Shown: positions 34,355 to 45,559 of the stretch, in pieces
Layout: each line of letters starts with the position of its first letter
Numbering within the stretch: position 1 is the stretch's first letter
Source: Erythroxylum novogranatense
Lineage: Eukaryota > Streptophyta > Magnoliopsida > Malpighiales > Erythroxylaceae
NCBI GenBank assembly: GCA_029891385.1
Contig: CM057227.1
Span: 60,637,567-60,701,566, forward strand
DNA length: 64,000 nucleotides
Direction of reading: 5' to 3'
Made by a program: the position numbers and the translations under genes
The notes under the pieces: generated by a model
The model's input: the letters and a program-made list of their open reading frames with translations, nothing else
What the model was told of the DNA's origin: nothing
The model's database searches: none

Positions 34355-35310
34355 TGATATGTAATTCGTCACAATTGGACTTAAAATGAAAAAGTTATGA
34401 GAGCTGAAAGGTTTCAGATACTGTTGTTAACCACTAAAATTTTGCAGATTTTTGTTCACCCTCTTAGAGACAGTTTTGATTTTTGTTTTCTTAATAGAAA
34501 ATGTAGATTGTTCTTCTATCTTTCCAATGAGGTATAATTAGTTAAATTTAGACTTAGGATGAAGAAGTTATGAGGTTGAGAAGATGACAGATACTATTCA
34601 TTTAAATTTAGTTACTGTTTTATTGAATTTTTGCAGGCAGTAACTTTGAGAGTATTTTTACCTCTCTAAATGATTGAATTAACTTTTTCTCCCTTCATGA
34701 AACTTGTATATAATCCTTTCTTCTTTCTATTGAGGTATACTATGCCTTATTTCGAGTTAGGAGTAAAAAGTTATGGGGATTAGACCTAGTTCAGTTACTG
34801 TTCATTTGACAATTTTGGACAGAACATTTGGGAGGGTTTTTCACCCCTTTAGAGCTTGTTTTGGTTTCTCCATCCTTCATAGAACATGTAGATTATCTTT
34901 TCCCCTTTCCAATGAGGTATCATTTGCAATTATTAGAGTTAACAATAAAAAGTTATAAGGTTATAAAGATTACAGGTACTGTTCATTTAGTCAATGTACT
35001 GTTCCATTGGTATTTTTATAGGCAGAAACTTTGAGGGTGTTTTTACTTCTTAAAATGACTAAAATGACTTTTTCACTCTTCATGAAGTTTGTATATCTTT
35101 TCCTTATCTTTCCAATGAGATAAAATGCGTCATTTTTCGACTTGTGTGCTAAAAGATATGAATTTCCAAATTCTTGGCATTGTGTAGGGAAACTTAAATT
35201 TTAGTGGCAGCAACTTTGAAGCAATTTATGATCCTCTTAATGGCTAAATTAGTCTTTAAATCCTTCTAGAAAGTTGTAGAGCTCCCTTTTAACTTTTTAT
35301 TGATACCAAA
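34355..35310. repeat. Six degenerate tandem units of about 173-203 bp in Gypsy-2 LTR
   Basis: An anchor of type CCAATGAGGTAT (or a variant) recurs at 34355, 34528, 34731, 34913, 35116 and 35300. Each is followed by a TTAGACTTAGGA..AAAAGTTATG-type block and preceded by a TTCATAGAA..TGTAGAT block. Gaps are 173, 203, 182, 203 and 184. The same units occur in the 3' LTR (about 43050-44010) and, reversed, in the solo LTR (about 13900-15100). Confidence 0.75.
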
Positions 35311-35391
35311 TTTATGAATTTTGGACTTCGGGACCAAAAGTTATGATGTTTGTAAACTTTGAAATTTTCCTGCAAATCCAAACTTCATCCT

Positions 35392-35442
35392 TAGACGTAG
35401 CCACGTCTAGCCTCTAAATCTCTTAGACGTGCCCACGCCTAA
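35392..35442. repeat. Palindrome pair TAGACGTAGCCACGTCTA in Gypsy-2 5' LTR
   Basis: An 18-bp near-palindrome at 35392-35409 and a related 20-bp copy at 35423-35442. The 3' LTR equivalents are at 44100-44117 (TAGACGTGGCCACGTCTA, a perfect palindrome) and 44131-44150. Confidence 0.88.
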
Positions 35443-35937
35443 TCTCTGAATGTCCTCCTCTCACTCTTTTGCTTGTAACTCTTTCGTTTGGCCTCGGATT
35501 CACTCGATTTTTGAAGCGTTGGTTTTTCCAAAAAATTTTATACCCCTTTTTGGTAAGATGAGAGTGTCGGGTTTTGGTCGGACTTTATGGATAATATTAA
35601 AGAGAGTCATTTATATGACGGTTTTGAATGTAATTCTGTTTTCGGGCGATTTTGTGAGCTATAGAGATCCGATAGAGGCGAATTCTGATTCTAATTGACC
35701 TAGAGATGTGGAATTTCATTTTAACTTAAAAATCGGATTTAGGTATGGGCCCTAAGCAAATCAATTTTATTGGAGGATAATTAGGATGAATTTATCAAGT
35801 TTTGCTCGGATGTCGTTAAATTGAGTTCAATTTGAGGTTTCTTTCGTAGTGAGGAATTCCTCCCTCGTGAGATAGTCGTCCAGATGGCACGCAGGACGTC
35901 AGGCATGCGACTTGCTGGAGAGGGGTTCCAACACTTA

Positions 35938-35949
35938 TGGTATCAGAGC
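35938..35949 (+). promoter_or_regulatory. Gypsy-2 primer binding site (initiator tRNA-Met type)
   Basis: TGGTATCAGAGC lies four bases after the 5' LTR end at 35933, complementary to the 3' end of initiator tRNA-Met. Confidence 0.92.
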
Positions 35950-36187
35950 TTTCGGTTTAGGTTCGGGTAGAAAGAGAAATTGAGGGTTTTTGTGGACCTT
36001 TTTAAAGTGATTTATGTGCATTGTGTGCATGAATTGTATTCTTTTTGAATTGTTTTAAATGATTTTTAATTGTTGATTTTGCATGATTTCAACCGGATTT
36101 TTGCATGATTTAAATCGTACTATACGCTTTGAAAATTGTTTTTGCATGAACTAAAGTTTTTCACTGGTTTTATTCTGAAGGAGTAAT

Positions 36188-37400
36188 ATGCCACGTCGGG
36201 GTAGAACCCGAGGGACTCGATCTCTCTCAAGCTCTCACCAGGGGAGCATAGATGGGTCTCACGTCCCTGAAGCTCTGAGGACACATTCTCGCTTTCATGG
36301 CCTGAGGCACTAGTGTGCAACCCGAGGAGCCTCCATCCTCCTCCTCCTACTATACTGCTATGGATCCCAGTTTTCAGAGCTTTGGCCAAAGCTTTCACCC
36401 ATGCCTTAGGCCGAGGATCTCGAGCTCTGTGCGATTCGATGTTAAGGGTGGGCAGTTTGATAAGCCGAGGAAGTTGAGCGATGGACTTTCATGGTACCAC
36501 CAATCCTGAAGAAGCAGAATCTTGGTTGAAGAGGACAGAGAGAGTCCTGGTTCAGATGAAATGTTCTGATGAGTAGAAATTTGGAGTATCTTTGTCGATT
36601 TATTGCAGGGTGATGCTCTCCGTTGGTGGGAATTAGTCCCATAGAGTCAGGCTGTACCACCAGTGCTTTCATGGAGGGATTTTGGAGAATTATTCAGAAA
36701 GAAGTATCTTTCCCGGGTCTACATGTAGGACAAGGCCAGGGAGTTTCTTAATTTGACTCAGAGGGAGATGTCTGTTAGCGAGTATGAGTTGAGATTCACC
36801 CAGTTATCTCGTTATGCAGCTCATATTGTGGCCAGTGAGGAAGATAAGTGTAGAAAGTTTGAGGGAGGCCTCTACCTGGGCATCAAAGAGAAGGTAGTAC
36901 TTCATAATTTCTGTGATTATCGGTGGTGGATGCTACCTCAGTGAGAATTTGGAGAACATCGAGCGAGAGGTGGCGGGAAGAGGAAGAGTAGAGAGCAGTC
37001 ATTTAGGTGAGGGGTAGTATCTGATCGGTGACGAGGTGGAAAGAGTGCGAATTGAGTCGGGTGCAGTAGTGCCCTTCAACAGAGCAAGCAGATCAAAACA
37101 GGGTCAATACAGGCTTCCTCAGTGGGAAGAAACAACAGAACTGAGAGAAGCAGGAACCATACTCCTCCGTGTGAGCACTGTGGGCACCCGCATCGGGGAG
37201 AGTGTCACAGGTTGTCGGGTGCTTGCTTGAGTGTGGCGAGAATGGTCACGAAATTAGAAGCTGTCCTCGGATGATCGGAGGAAGGATCTCGACCTCGAGC
37301 TCGAGAGGAGGCGAGAGCAGTGGGGACCAGACCAGCTGCTAGGCTAGGTAGTTTCGGGTCAGTGCGGAAGCCCAATCCTCCAGGGAGACCGAGAGGGTAA
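36188..37400 (+). pseudogene. Gypsy-2 gag remnant
   Basis: The likely start is the ATG at 36188, reading MPRRGRTRGTRS, a basic start common in chromovirus gag. Downstream pieces of the retrotransposon gag domain appear in different frames: GTTNPEEAESWLKRTERVL (about 36490-36545) then TAG, a WWELV piece near 36625, FLNLTQREMSVSEYELRFTQ (36747 onward), LSRYAAHIVASEEDKCRKFE and GIKEKVV. A CCHC knuckle with CEHCG-like and CPRM-like ends is suggested near 37170-37280 but is frame-broken. Gag would build the particle; not functional here. Confidence 0.8.
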
Positions 37401-37412
37401 GCACAGGCTCGG

Positions 37413-37661
37413 GTGTTTGCTATGACTCGAGAGGAGGCTACAGCAGCACAGGAGGTTGTTATTGGTATGGCTCAGCTTTTTCTTTCTGATGTATATGTAC
37501 TCTTTGATTCTGGTTCCACGCATTCCTATGTCTCTGCAAGTATGATATTTCCTAGTATGCAATCAGTTCTATTAGATGATTTCCTGCTTGTTAGTACTCC
37601 GTTAGGGAGGAATGTCATTATGAGCCGGATCTTTCGAGATTGTGAGCTTGTGAGCTTGTGA
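37413..37661 (+). pseudogene. Gypsy-2 aspartic protease region
   Basis: The 82-codon block contains LSDVYVLFDSGSTHSYVSAS, with the D-S-G active site that chromoviruses use in place of D-T-G. The frame ends at 37661 because the 8 bases GAGCTTGT are duplicated (37644-37651 and 37652-37659). The protein continues in the next frame at 37658 ([29 protein letters not shown]). The protease would cut the polyprotein. Confidence 0.88.
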
Positions 37662-38722
37662 TCGATGGATCTAGTTTGGTAGTGGATCTGCTACCTCTAG
37701 ATCTGAAGGGGTTAGATGTGATCATCGGAATGGATGTGATGGAGAAATATAAGGCGAAGCTGGATTGTGGTCGAAAGGAAGTGGAATTTGATCTGGAAGA
37801 GGGTCAGAAAGTAGTTTTCAGAGGAGATAGGAAGTTGACACCACCAAGGCTTGTTTCAGCTTTTTTAGCTGATAGACTGATGGGAAGAGGCTGTGAAGTT
37901 TTCTTGGCATGTGTAGTGGATACTGGTGTGCAGGATAGTAGGGTGGATGATATTCCCATTGTGAGGGAATTTCCTGATGTGTTTCCTGAGGAGTTGCCCA
38001 GTTTGCCACCGGAGAGGGAGATTGATTTTGCTATTGATTTGACTCCCAGGACAGCTCCTATCTCTATTCCGCCTTACAGGATGGCTCCAGCTGAGCTGAA
38101 GGAGCTTAAGGAGCAGTTGGAAGATTTATTAGAGAAGGGGTTTATTAGGCTGAGCACCTCACCTTGGGGAGCGTCGGTGTTGTTTGTTAAAAAGAAAGAT
38201 GGAACTTGGCGAATGTGCATTGATTACAGGAGAATCAATAAGGTGATAGTGAAGAATAAGTATCCTCTTCCTCGGATAGATGATTTGTTTGATCAGTTGC
38301 AGGGGGCAACGTTCTTCTCTAAGATTGATCTCAGGTCTGGCTACCATCAACTCAGGATTAAGGAGTCTGATGTGAGCAAGACAGCCTTCAAGACACGGTA
38401 TGGCCATTATGAGTTTTTGGTTATGCAATTTGGATTGACTAATGCTCCTGCTGCTTTTATGGATCTGATGAACAGGGTCTTTAAGGAGTTTTTGGATCAG
38501 TTTGTTATCGTGTTCATCGATGACATTCTGATATATTCCAGGAGTGAGGGAGAACATGAGGAGCACTTGAGAATAGTATTGCAGAGGTTGAGGGAGAGAG
38601 AGTTGTATGCCAAATTCACTAAATGTGAATTTTGGCTTCGGGAAGTGGTCTTCCTTAGTCACATTATTTCTGAGAAGGAGGTGCATGTGGATCCCAAGAA
38701 GATTGAAGCGATAGTGAACTAG
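37658..38722 (+). pseudogene. Gypsy-2 reverse transcriptase
   Basis: A 354-codon block begins with the end of protease and reads the full polymerase core: [96 protein letters not shown] (first catalytic aspartate), [33 protein letters not shown] and the catalytic FIDDILIYS near residues 285-293. It stops at a TAG (38720-38722) where a tryptophan is expected. All visible catalytic residues are intact, so this domain is the best preserved part of the element. Confidence 0.94.
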
Positions 38723-38737
38723 CATGCTCTGACTACA

Positions 38738-39313
38738 GTGACAGAGGTGAGGAGCTTTCTGGGTTTAACAGGTTATTACAGGAGATTTGTGGAGGGTTTC
38801 TCCATGATTGCTGCTCCTTTGACCAAATTTTTGAGAAAGAACCATAAGTTTTTCTGGATTGATGAGTGCCAGCAGAGCTTTGAGGAGCTCAAGCACAGAT
38901 TGACTAGTGCTCTAGTTTTGGCTTTACCTATAGGAGAGTGGAGTTATACTGTGTATAGTGATGCTTCCAGAAAGGGGTTGGGATGTGTGCTTATGCAGGA
39001 AGATAAGGTGATAGCATATGCCTCACGGCAGCTTAAGCCTTATGAGGTGAACTATCGAGCCCATGATCTGGAGTTAGCAGCGGTGATCTTTGCCTTGAAG
39101 ATCTGGAGGCATTATCTGTATGAAGTGCAAACCAGGATCTTTACAGATCATAAGAGTCTCAAATACTTATTGAGTCAGAAGGAGATGAATTTGAGGCAGA
39201 GAAGATGGATTGAGCTGCTCAAGGATTATGACCTATTGATTGAGTATCATCCAGGTAAGGCCAATGTTGTTGCAGATGCTTTGAGCAGGAAGTCTTCCAT
39301 AGCATATGTGTAA
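38738..39313 (+). pseudogene. Gypsy-2 connection and RNase H domain
   Basis: In the same frame as the polymerase after the TAG. It reads [30 protein letters not shown], then RNase H of the retroviral-like type: [16 protein letters not shown] (first acidic residue), [30 protein letters not shown] (glutamate), [11 protein letters not shown] (aspartate), [12 protein letters not shown] and [10 protein letters not shown] (last aspartate). It ends at TAA (39311-39313), probably a former CAA. RNase H would remove RNA from the hybrid during cDNA synthesis. Confidence 0.93.
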
Positions 39314-39331
39314 ACAGTCTATCTGCCGCTA

Positions 39332-40276
39332 TTGGAAGAGATGGTTAAGTTCAGGATCAGTTTGAAGCAGGAGGAATCTGATTACATGATTGCTACTTTT
39401 CGGGTGAGACCGACCCTTAGAGAAAAAGTGAGAGAATTGCAGGTTCAGGATCCCGAATTGAGTAAGCTGCGGGAAGAGGTACAGAGGGGTAAGGAGTCCG
39501 GTATGGTGCTGAGTGATGATGGACTCCTGACAGTCAGAAATAGGTTCTGTATTCCTGATATCAAGGAAGTAAAAGATGAGATTCTGGATGAGGCGCATAA
39601 TGTACCTTATGCTATGCACCCAGGCAACACTAGGATGTACAGGGATCTCAGGGAACATTTCTAGTGGAGAGGTATGAAGAAGAATGTGGCCGAGTATGTG
39701 AGTAAGTGTCTGGTGTGTCAACAAGTCAAGGCTGAGCATCAGGCACCTTCAGGCCAGTTGAGGCCATTATCCATTTCTGAGTGGAAATGGCAGAGAGTCA
39801 CTATGGATTTTCTGATTGGGTTACCCAGGACCAGTAAGAGGCTTGATGCCATATGGGTGATTGTGGATAGGTTGACGAAATCATCCCATTTCCTGGCAAT
39901 TAGACAGACAGATCCTCTGCATATGCTAGCCAAGAAATATATTGATGAGGTTGTGAGATTGCATGGGATCCCGAATTCGATTGTATCTGATCGGGACTCT
40001 CATTTTACTTTGAGATTTTGGGGCAGTTTGTAAGAGGTTTTGGGTACTAAGTTAAGTTTCAGCACTACTTTCCATCCTCAGACCGATGGTCAATTTGAGA
40101 GGACTATTCAGACTCTTGAGGGAATGCTCAGGGCTTGTGTTATGAATTTTAAAGGAGCATGGGATGAGCACTTGCCCTTGATCGAATTTGCATATAATAA
40201 TTCGTATCATTCGAGCATTCAGATGGCTCCTTATGAGGCTTTGTATGGGAGGAGATGTAGGACTCCATTGTGTTAG
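39332..40276 (+). pseudogene. Gypsy-2 integrase core
   Basis: Four pieces in one frame, separated by single stops at 39662 (TAG), 40031 (TAA) and 40274 (TAG). The zinc-binding H-H-C-C region spans AHNVPYAMHPGNTRMYRDL and the C-x2-C of [10 protein letters not shown]. The catalytic core reads [14 protein letters not shown] (first aspartate), [31 protein letters not shown] (second aspartate), FHPQTDGQFERTIQTLEGML (glutamate), and LIEFAYNNSYHSSI with PYEALYGRRCRTP at the end. Every stop sits where tryptophan or glutamine is expected, so one ancestral open frame has been hit by point mutations only. Confidence 0.93.
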
Positions 40277-40873
40277 GATGCAGAGGGAGAAAGGAAACTT
40301 TTGGGTCGAGAGTTGATACAGATGACCGTTGATAAGGTCAACTTGATAAAACATAGGCTGAAGGCAGCTCAGGATAGAATGAAGAGTTATGAAGATGCTC
40401 ACCAGAAAGAGATGGAGTATGAGGTTGGTGAGAAAGTGTTTCTTAAGACTTCTCCTTAGAAAGGGATTATGAGATTTGGAAAGAAGGGTAAGCTGAGTCT
40501 GAGGTATGTGGGGCCTTATGAGATTCTGGAGAGGATTGGTCCGTTGGCTTACAGGTTAGCATTTCCTCCTGAATTATCCCAGATTCATGATGTTTTTCAT
40601 GTCTCTATGCTGAGGAGATATCGATCAGATCCCTCCCATGTTACTCAAGCTGATGAAGTTCAGTTGAGTAATGATTTGAGTTATGAAGAGCTTCCAGTGC
40701 AGATCTTGGATACCAAAGAAAAGGTTCTCAGGAACAAGACTGTGCAGTTAGTAAAAGTCTTATGGAGGAACCACTCAGTGGAAGAGGCCACGTGGGAGCC
40801 ATTGAAAACTATGAAGGAGAAGTATCCCCATCTTTTCAGTGATTCAGGTATGAATTTCGAGGACAAAATTCTT
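40277..40873 (+). pseudogene. Gypsy-2 integrase C-terminus and chromodomain
   Basis: Continues the same frame: ELIQMTVDKVNLIKHRLKAA, EVGEKVFLKTSP, TAG (40457-40459, expected tryptophan), then MRFGKKGKLSLRYVGPYEIL, ERIGPLAYRLAFPPELSQIH, DVFHVSMLRRYRSDPSHV, and the chromodomain QLVKVLWRNHSVEEATWEP with EKYPHLF. The related Gypsy-1 tail is at 22146-22512. The last codons (FEDKILLRGEK) run into the purine tract, as is usual in this clade. Confidence 0.92.
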
Positions 40874-40888
40874 TTAAGGGGGGAGAAA
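40874..40888 (+). promoter_or_regulatory. Gypsy-2 polypurine tract
   Basis: TTAAGGGGGGAGAAA immediately precedes the 3' LTR start TGTTGGGCC at 40889. Confidence 0.92.
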
Positions 40889-43800
40889 TGTTGGGCCCCG
40901 ATTCGCATTAAACATGTTTTAATCATTTTGAGGATTAGTTTGCTAATTTCCTTCTAGTTAAAATAATTTGGGATTTTTAGTACTTAGTTTATAGAAGTTA
41001 ATTGAAGGGTTTTAGTTAAAAAAAATAGAAGTTTATTAAGTTGTTAGAATTAAAAGAATAAGTTAGTGTGAAGGCATTTGAGGAAGTCCATAATTGTTTT
41101 AGGCTTAAGGTTTATAAGATGGGCTTTTAGCCCATTTCAAATGTCATTAAATGAGTAGAAAAATTGAATTAAAGGGGAAACAAGTGAGGATGTCGTATGG
41201 TGAAGAGGAGAAAACAAAAATATCATGTATATGGAGACTAAAGTGAAGCTATGTCATTTTAGTATAGGTTTTTAAGTTAGAAAGGCTTGTTCTTGAGACA
41301 TTTTCTAGAAAACCACTGAAACTAGCAAAGAATAGAGACTTTCGAAACTTATAGAGACAAAGAGAGGGAGCTTTCGGTTGAAGAAGAAGAAGAAGAAGAA
41401 GAAGAGAGGTAAGAGCTTAGGCTTTTATGCTTTAAAAAGGAGGGTTTAAGAGTTTTATGCAAGAAGGAAGTGGAAAGGAAAATTTTAAACTTCCATTAGA
41501 ACAAAAAGAGCAAATTCGTGGGTTTCCTTAAGGTAAGGGATTTCAAATTTTCTTTGATTTATTTAGGTAGGTTTTAGTTTAAAGAGCTTAGAAAGGTTAT
41601 GGGTAAAGTTAGATAGGTTAAATTCCACGCGTTCATATCCTTAAAATTGTCCCATTTTGATATCCTATGTTCTTATGGGATAATTATGCTTAATGAAGGT
41701 GAAGTGAGGCATTTGGAGGAAGAAGCAAGGCCATTTGATCAATCCCAAAGTTAAAAGAATTAAGGTGGGTGATTTCTTAATACTTGAGATAATAGGCCTA
41801 TTAGAATTTTTTATATCAAATACAAATTAATGCTTTCCAATGACTTAGAATTGTTGTATGAAGTATTATTTGTGATGTTTTTCACTTGTATGTGATGTTC
41901 AGTAATGGTGAATTTATGTTAAAATTATGTGTAGCATGTTTTGTTAAATAAAAAAGACGAGAATTTGGGATTTCAGAAAAGATTGCCATTTTGACAAATT
42001 ATGTGAAAATGAAGTTTTGTAAAGGCCAATTGAGGCCACTGAATTTTCGAATTGTGTGAATTATGTGCTTTCTTTGGGTTTGTAGTGGTCCCATCTGAGT
42101 TAGGTGCACCTGTCTATCCATAGGCTTCTCCTGCCTGCCCGCTAGTGGTATTGGAGTTCCTTAGGGACTCTTATCCGTCATGGCTACACATGACCGCTTC
42201 GCGGGAACGTGTAGTACGTTCCGTTTCGGATCCACCCAAACCACCTTATTTGTGATTTTGTGAAATGTGAGATTTCTTTGTGATGTGTTATATTTGTAAA
42301 TTTTTTGATGTGATAAATTCTATAAAAAGATTTCAAAATTGTCAATGTTTTTCTTAATGTGATATTGTTTTGAAAATGAAAGAATGAATAATGGTTTTTG
42401 CTTATATTCTCGTTTATTAAGTTATTACCACTGAGCCATCGAGCTCACCCCCTTTCCCCTCCACAGGTTTCGAGCGAGAAACCGAGTCACCGCATCGGGA
42501 TTGAGGCATACTCCGATGCATTTTGCTTTTGAAGTTGTATTTAAGAAAACAAAGCTTTAGATAACATTTTGGAACTAATGTTGTACTTTGTATTTTGTTC
42601 CTTGAGAATTTGATGCATTTGGCCTAAAATGCCCTCTAAAGCTTTGTATGAACTTATTTCCATATAAATGTAAGAGCTTTGATTTTGAAATGTATCTTGT
42701 ATATGTTTTCTAAACATGTATTAGTGTATGGTTTGAATTGATAAAAAGGAAGAGTAGGTTGAGGTTATATTATAGTTTGAATGTGCATAGATATTAAGAG
42801 TGTGGTGGCTGCCATTGGAGTGGATATTATGAGATATTTGGATTGAATTGTGTTGTGAAAGATTGGTTATTGGGTTTTTATGCAGGTTTTTAAGTTGGAT
42901 TGAAGATTTGGCTAGTTACATTTTTAGGGGAGGTGCTGTCCAATTTTTCCTAAAATGGGCAGAACCTTCGACTGAAGTTTAAACCATGTTAGAGCTTGAA
43001 TTTAAGCGAGATGCCTTCTTGAAGATCGTAGTGCATATTAAGAGATTTCTAATGATATGTAATTTTTCACCATTGGACTTAAAATGAAAAAGTTATGAGA
43101 GCTGAAAGGTTTTAGCTACTGTTGTTAACCACTAAAATTTTGCAGAACCTTTATAAGGCTTTTTCACCCTCTTAGAGACAGTTTTGATTTTTCTTTTCTT
43201 CATAGAAAATGTAGATTGTTCTTCTATATTTCCAATGAGGTATAATTAGTTAAATTTAGACTTAGGATGAAGAAGTTATGAGGTTGAGAAGATGACAGTT
43301 ACTATTCATTTAAATTGAGTTACTATTTTATTGAATTTTTGCAGGCTGTAAATTTGAGAGTGTTTTTACCTCTCTAAATGATTGAATTAACTTTTTCTCC
43401 CTTCATAAAACTTGTAGATAATCCTTTCTTCTTTCTATTGAGGTATACTATGCCTTATTTCGAGTTAAGAGTAAAAAGTTATGGGGATTAGACCTAGTTC
43501 AGTTACTATTCATTTGGCAATTTTGGACAGAACATTTGGAAGGGTTTTTCACCCCTTTAGAGCTTGTTTTGGTTTCTCCATCCTGCATATAACATGTAGA
43601 TTATCTTTTCCCCTTTCCAATGAGGTATAATTTGCAATTATTGGAGTTAACAATAAAAAGTTATAAGGTTAGAAAGATTACAGGTACTGTTCATTTGGTC
43701 AATGTACTGTTCCATTGGTATTTTTATAGGCAGAAACTTTGAGGGTGTTTTTACCCCTTAAAATGACTAAAATGACTTTTACACTCTTCATGAAGTTTTT

Positions 43801-44640
43801 ATATCTTTTCCTTATCTTTCTAATGAGGTAAAATGTGTCATTTTTCGACTTGTGTGCTAAAAGATATGAATTTCAAAATTCTTGGCATTGTGTAGGGAAA
43901 CTTAAATTTTAGTGGCAGCAACTTTGAAGCAATTTATGACCATCTTAATAGCTAAATTAGTCTTTAAATCCTTCTAGAAAGTTGTAGAGCTCCCTTTTAC
44001 ATTTTTATTAATACCAAATTTATGAATTTTGGACTTCGGGAGCAAAAGTTATGATGTGTGTAAACTTTGAAATTTTCCTGCAAATCCAGACTTCATCCTT
44101 AGACGTGGCCACGTCTAGTCTCTAAATCTCTTAGACGTGCCCACGCCTAATCTCTGAATGTCCTCCTCTCACTCTTTTGCTTGTAACTCTTTCGTTTGGC
44201 CTCAGATTCACTCGGTTTTTGAAGCGTTAGTTTTTCTAAAAAATTTTATACCCCATTTTGGTAAGATGAGAGTGTCGGGTTTTGGTCGGACTTTACGGAT
44301 AATATTAAAGAGAGTCAATTCTATGACGGTTTTGAATGTAATTCTATTTTCAGGCGATTTTGTGAGCTATAGAGATCCGATAGAGGCGAATTCTGATTCT
44401 AATTGACCTAGAGATGTGGAATTTCATTTTAGCTTAAAAATCAGATTTAGTTATGGGCCCTAAGCAAATCAATTTTATTGGAGGATAATTAGGATAAATT
44501 TATCAATTTTGTTCGGGTGACGTTAAATTAAGTTCAATTTGAGGTTTTTTTCGTGGTGAGGAATTCCTCCTTCGTGAGATGCGCGTCCAGATGTCACGCA
44601 GGACGTCGGGCACACGACTCGCTGGGGAGGGGTTCCAACA
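40889..44640 (+). repeat. Gypsy-2 3' LTR (3752 bp, uninterrupted)
   Basis: It begins TGTTGGGCCCCG and ends GGTTCCAACA, followed by ATTTC. It is the reference copy for the interrupted 5' LTR and the reversed solo LTR at 13664-17177. It contains the hairpin GAGCCATCGAGCTC (42433-42446), tandem units (about 43050-44010) and the palindromes at 44100-44150. Confidence 0.95.
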
Positions 44641-44645
44641 ATTTC

Positions 44646-45559
44646 GTTCTCAATTACACATTATCACACACATTCACAATTTATCACATTATAACATGAA
44701 CAATTCACATTCACAAACAGTTTACACTTCAATGTCAAAACACACAATTCCTCGGACCTTTGGTCCGGGATTTCGAACATAACAATTCACATATACACAT
44801 CATTATTCTCCACCAAATTCTAAGTACAAAACATTTAACAATCAAAGATTGAGGAACCAACTAGGTTACTCACTTGTAACTTCCGAGTTATTGCCTGGAA
44901 GTCCCAGCAATGTCCGTGGAATGTCGTTCCAACGGTGCCTCTGTAACAGTCAAAAGATCACCCATTACTAAATGCACAATCAGAAAGATTCAATGATGCA
45001 CATGTCGCAATTAAAAGATGTACGATGCATGTTCGTGACATTTCCGACGCTAATTCCAAAGTTCCACTTTCTTTTGTCTCAAACCAACTTTTCATTCTAT
45101 AAACACTATATCATTTAGACAATACCCTTAAATTCTCAAGAAAGACCTCAAAGCCAATATTACTATTCATTCGGTCAAATTCACCCATTATACTAAGTTT
45201 CTAAAACCCCAAAAGTATTTCATTTATTGTCTGAAAATTATACTTCAATTATCATACAACAACACTTAGGTTGAAATAACAACCTATCCTCAACTTTCAT
45301 TCAATAATTGAGGTCTTACTAAATTGAATTCAAACTTTCTTTGTTCATATTAATTGTAGACCCCTTTCTCTAATTTATAACGAATCAAGAATCACTGCAA
45401 TGGGAGGTCTACATCATTAGTAATGATCCAAAAACTAAACTATATCAGTTCAGAAAACAGGGGCTCGCTGCGACCAAAGGACGCATGTCGCGAAGACACG
45501 AGGTCGCTCGCTGCGACGTCTAAGCATGCTTGTCCCAACGTCCAAACTGAATCTGAATT
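44646..45559 (-). repeat. LTR-3 fragment, minus orientation, part 2
   Basis: Continuation of 28501-29955 after Gypsy-2. It matches, reversed, the solo LTR-3 from about 47230 back to about 46510 (for example the GTAACTTCCGAG and GGTGCCTCTGT area at 44875-44945 against 47150-47225). It includes CGCTGCGAC/GTCGCGA palindrome remnants at 45465-45545. It ends at GAATT (45555-45559), where the solo LTR-3 has inserted. Confidence 0.87.

Larger units (their letters stand above)
29956..35933 (+). repeat. Gypsy-2 5' LTR, interrupted (about 3.76 kb without the insertion)
   Basis: Aligns with 40889-44640 along its length apart from 30809-33032. Features: a (GAA)n run and AGAGGTAAGAG donor-like site (30450-30500), a hairpin GAGCCGTCGAGCTC (33735-33748) followed by a pyrimidine tract and CACAG/GTGTCGAG (about 33769), six degenerate tandem units (34355-35300) and a pair of long palindromes (35392-35442). 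Confidence 0.94.
29956..44640 (+). mobile_element. Gypsy-2: nearly full-length chromovirus-type Ty3/gypsy element, TSD ATTTC
   Basis: It starts TGTTGGGCCCCGATTCG and ends GGGGTTCCAACA, with ATTTC at 29951-29955 and 44641-44645. Structure: 5' LTR (29956-35933, carrying a 2.2-kb solo LTR of Gypsy-1), primer site, gag, protease, reverse transcriptase, RNase H, integrase, chromodomain, purine tract and 3' LTR (40889-44640). Reverse transcriptase before integrase with a terminal chromodomain is the Ty3/gypsy chromovirus layout. Frames are broken by several stops, so the copy is not autonomous. Confidence 0.95.

Noticed and set aside
35450..35698. 82-codon open frame present in both Gypsy-2 LTRs (also 44158-44406)
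   Set aside because: Present in two LTR copies, but the two are simple descendants of one sequence. There is no domain, and it is not seen on the equivalent strand of the solo LTR as an intact frame.
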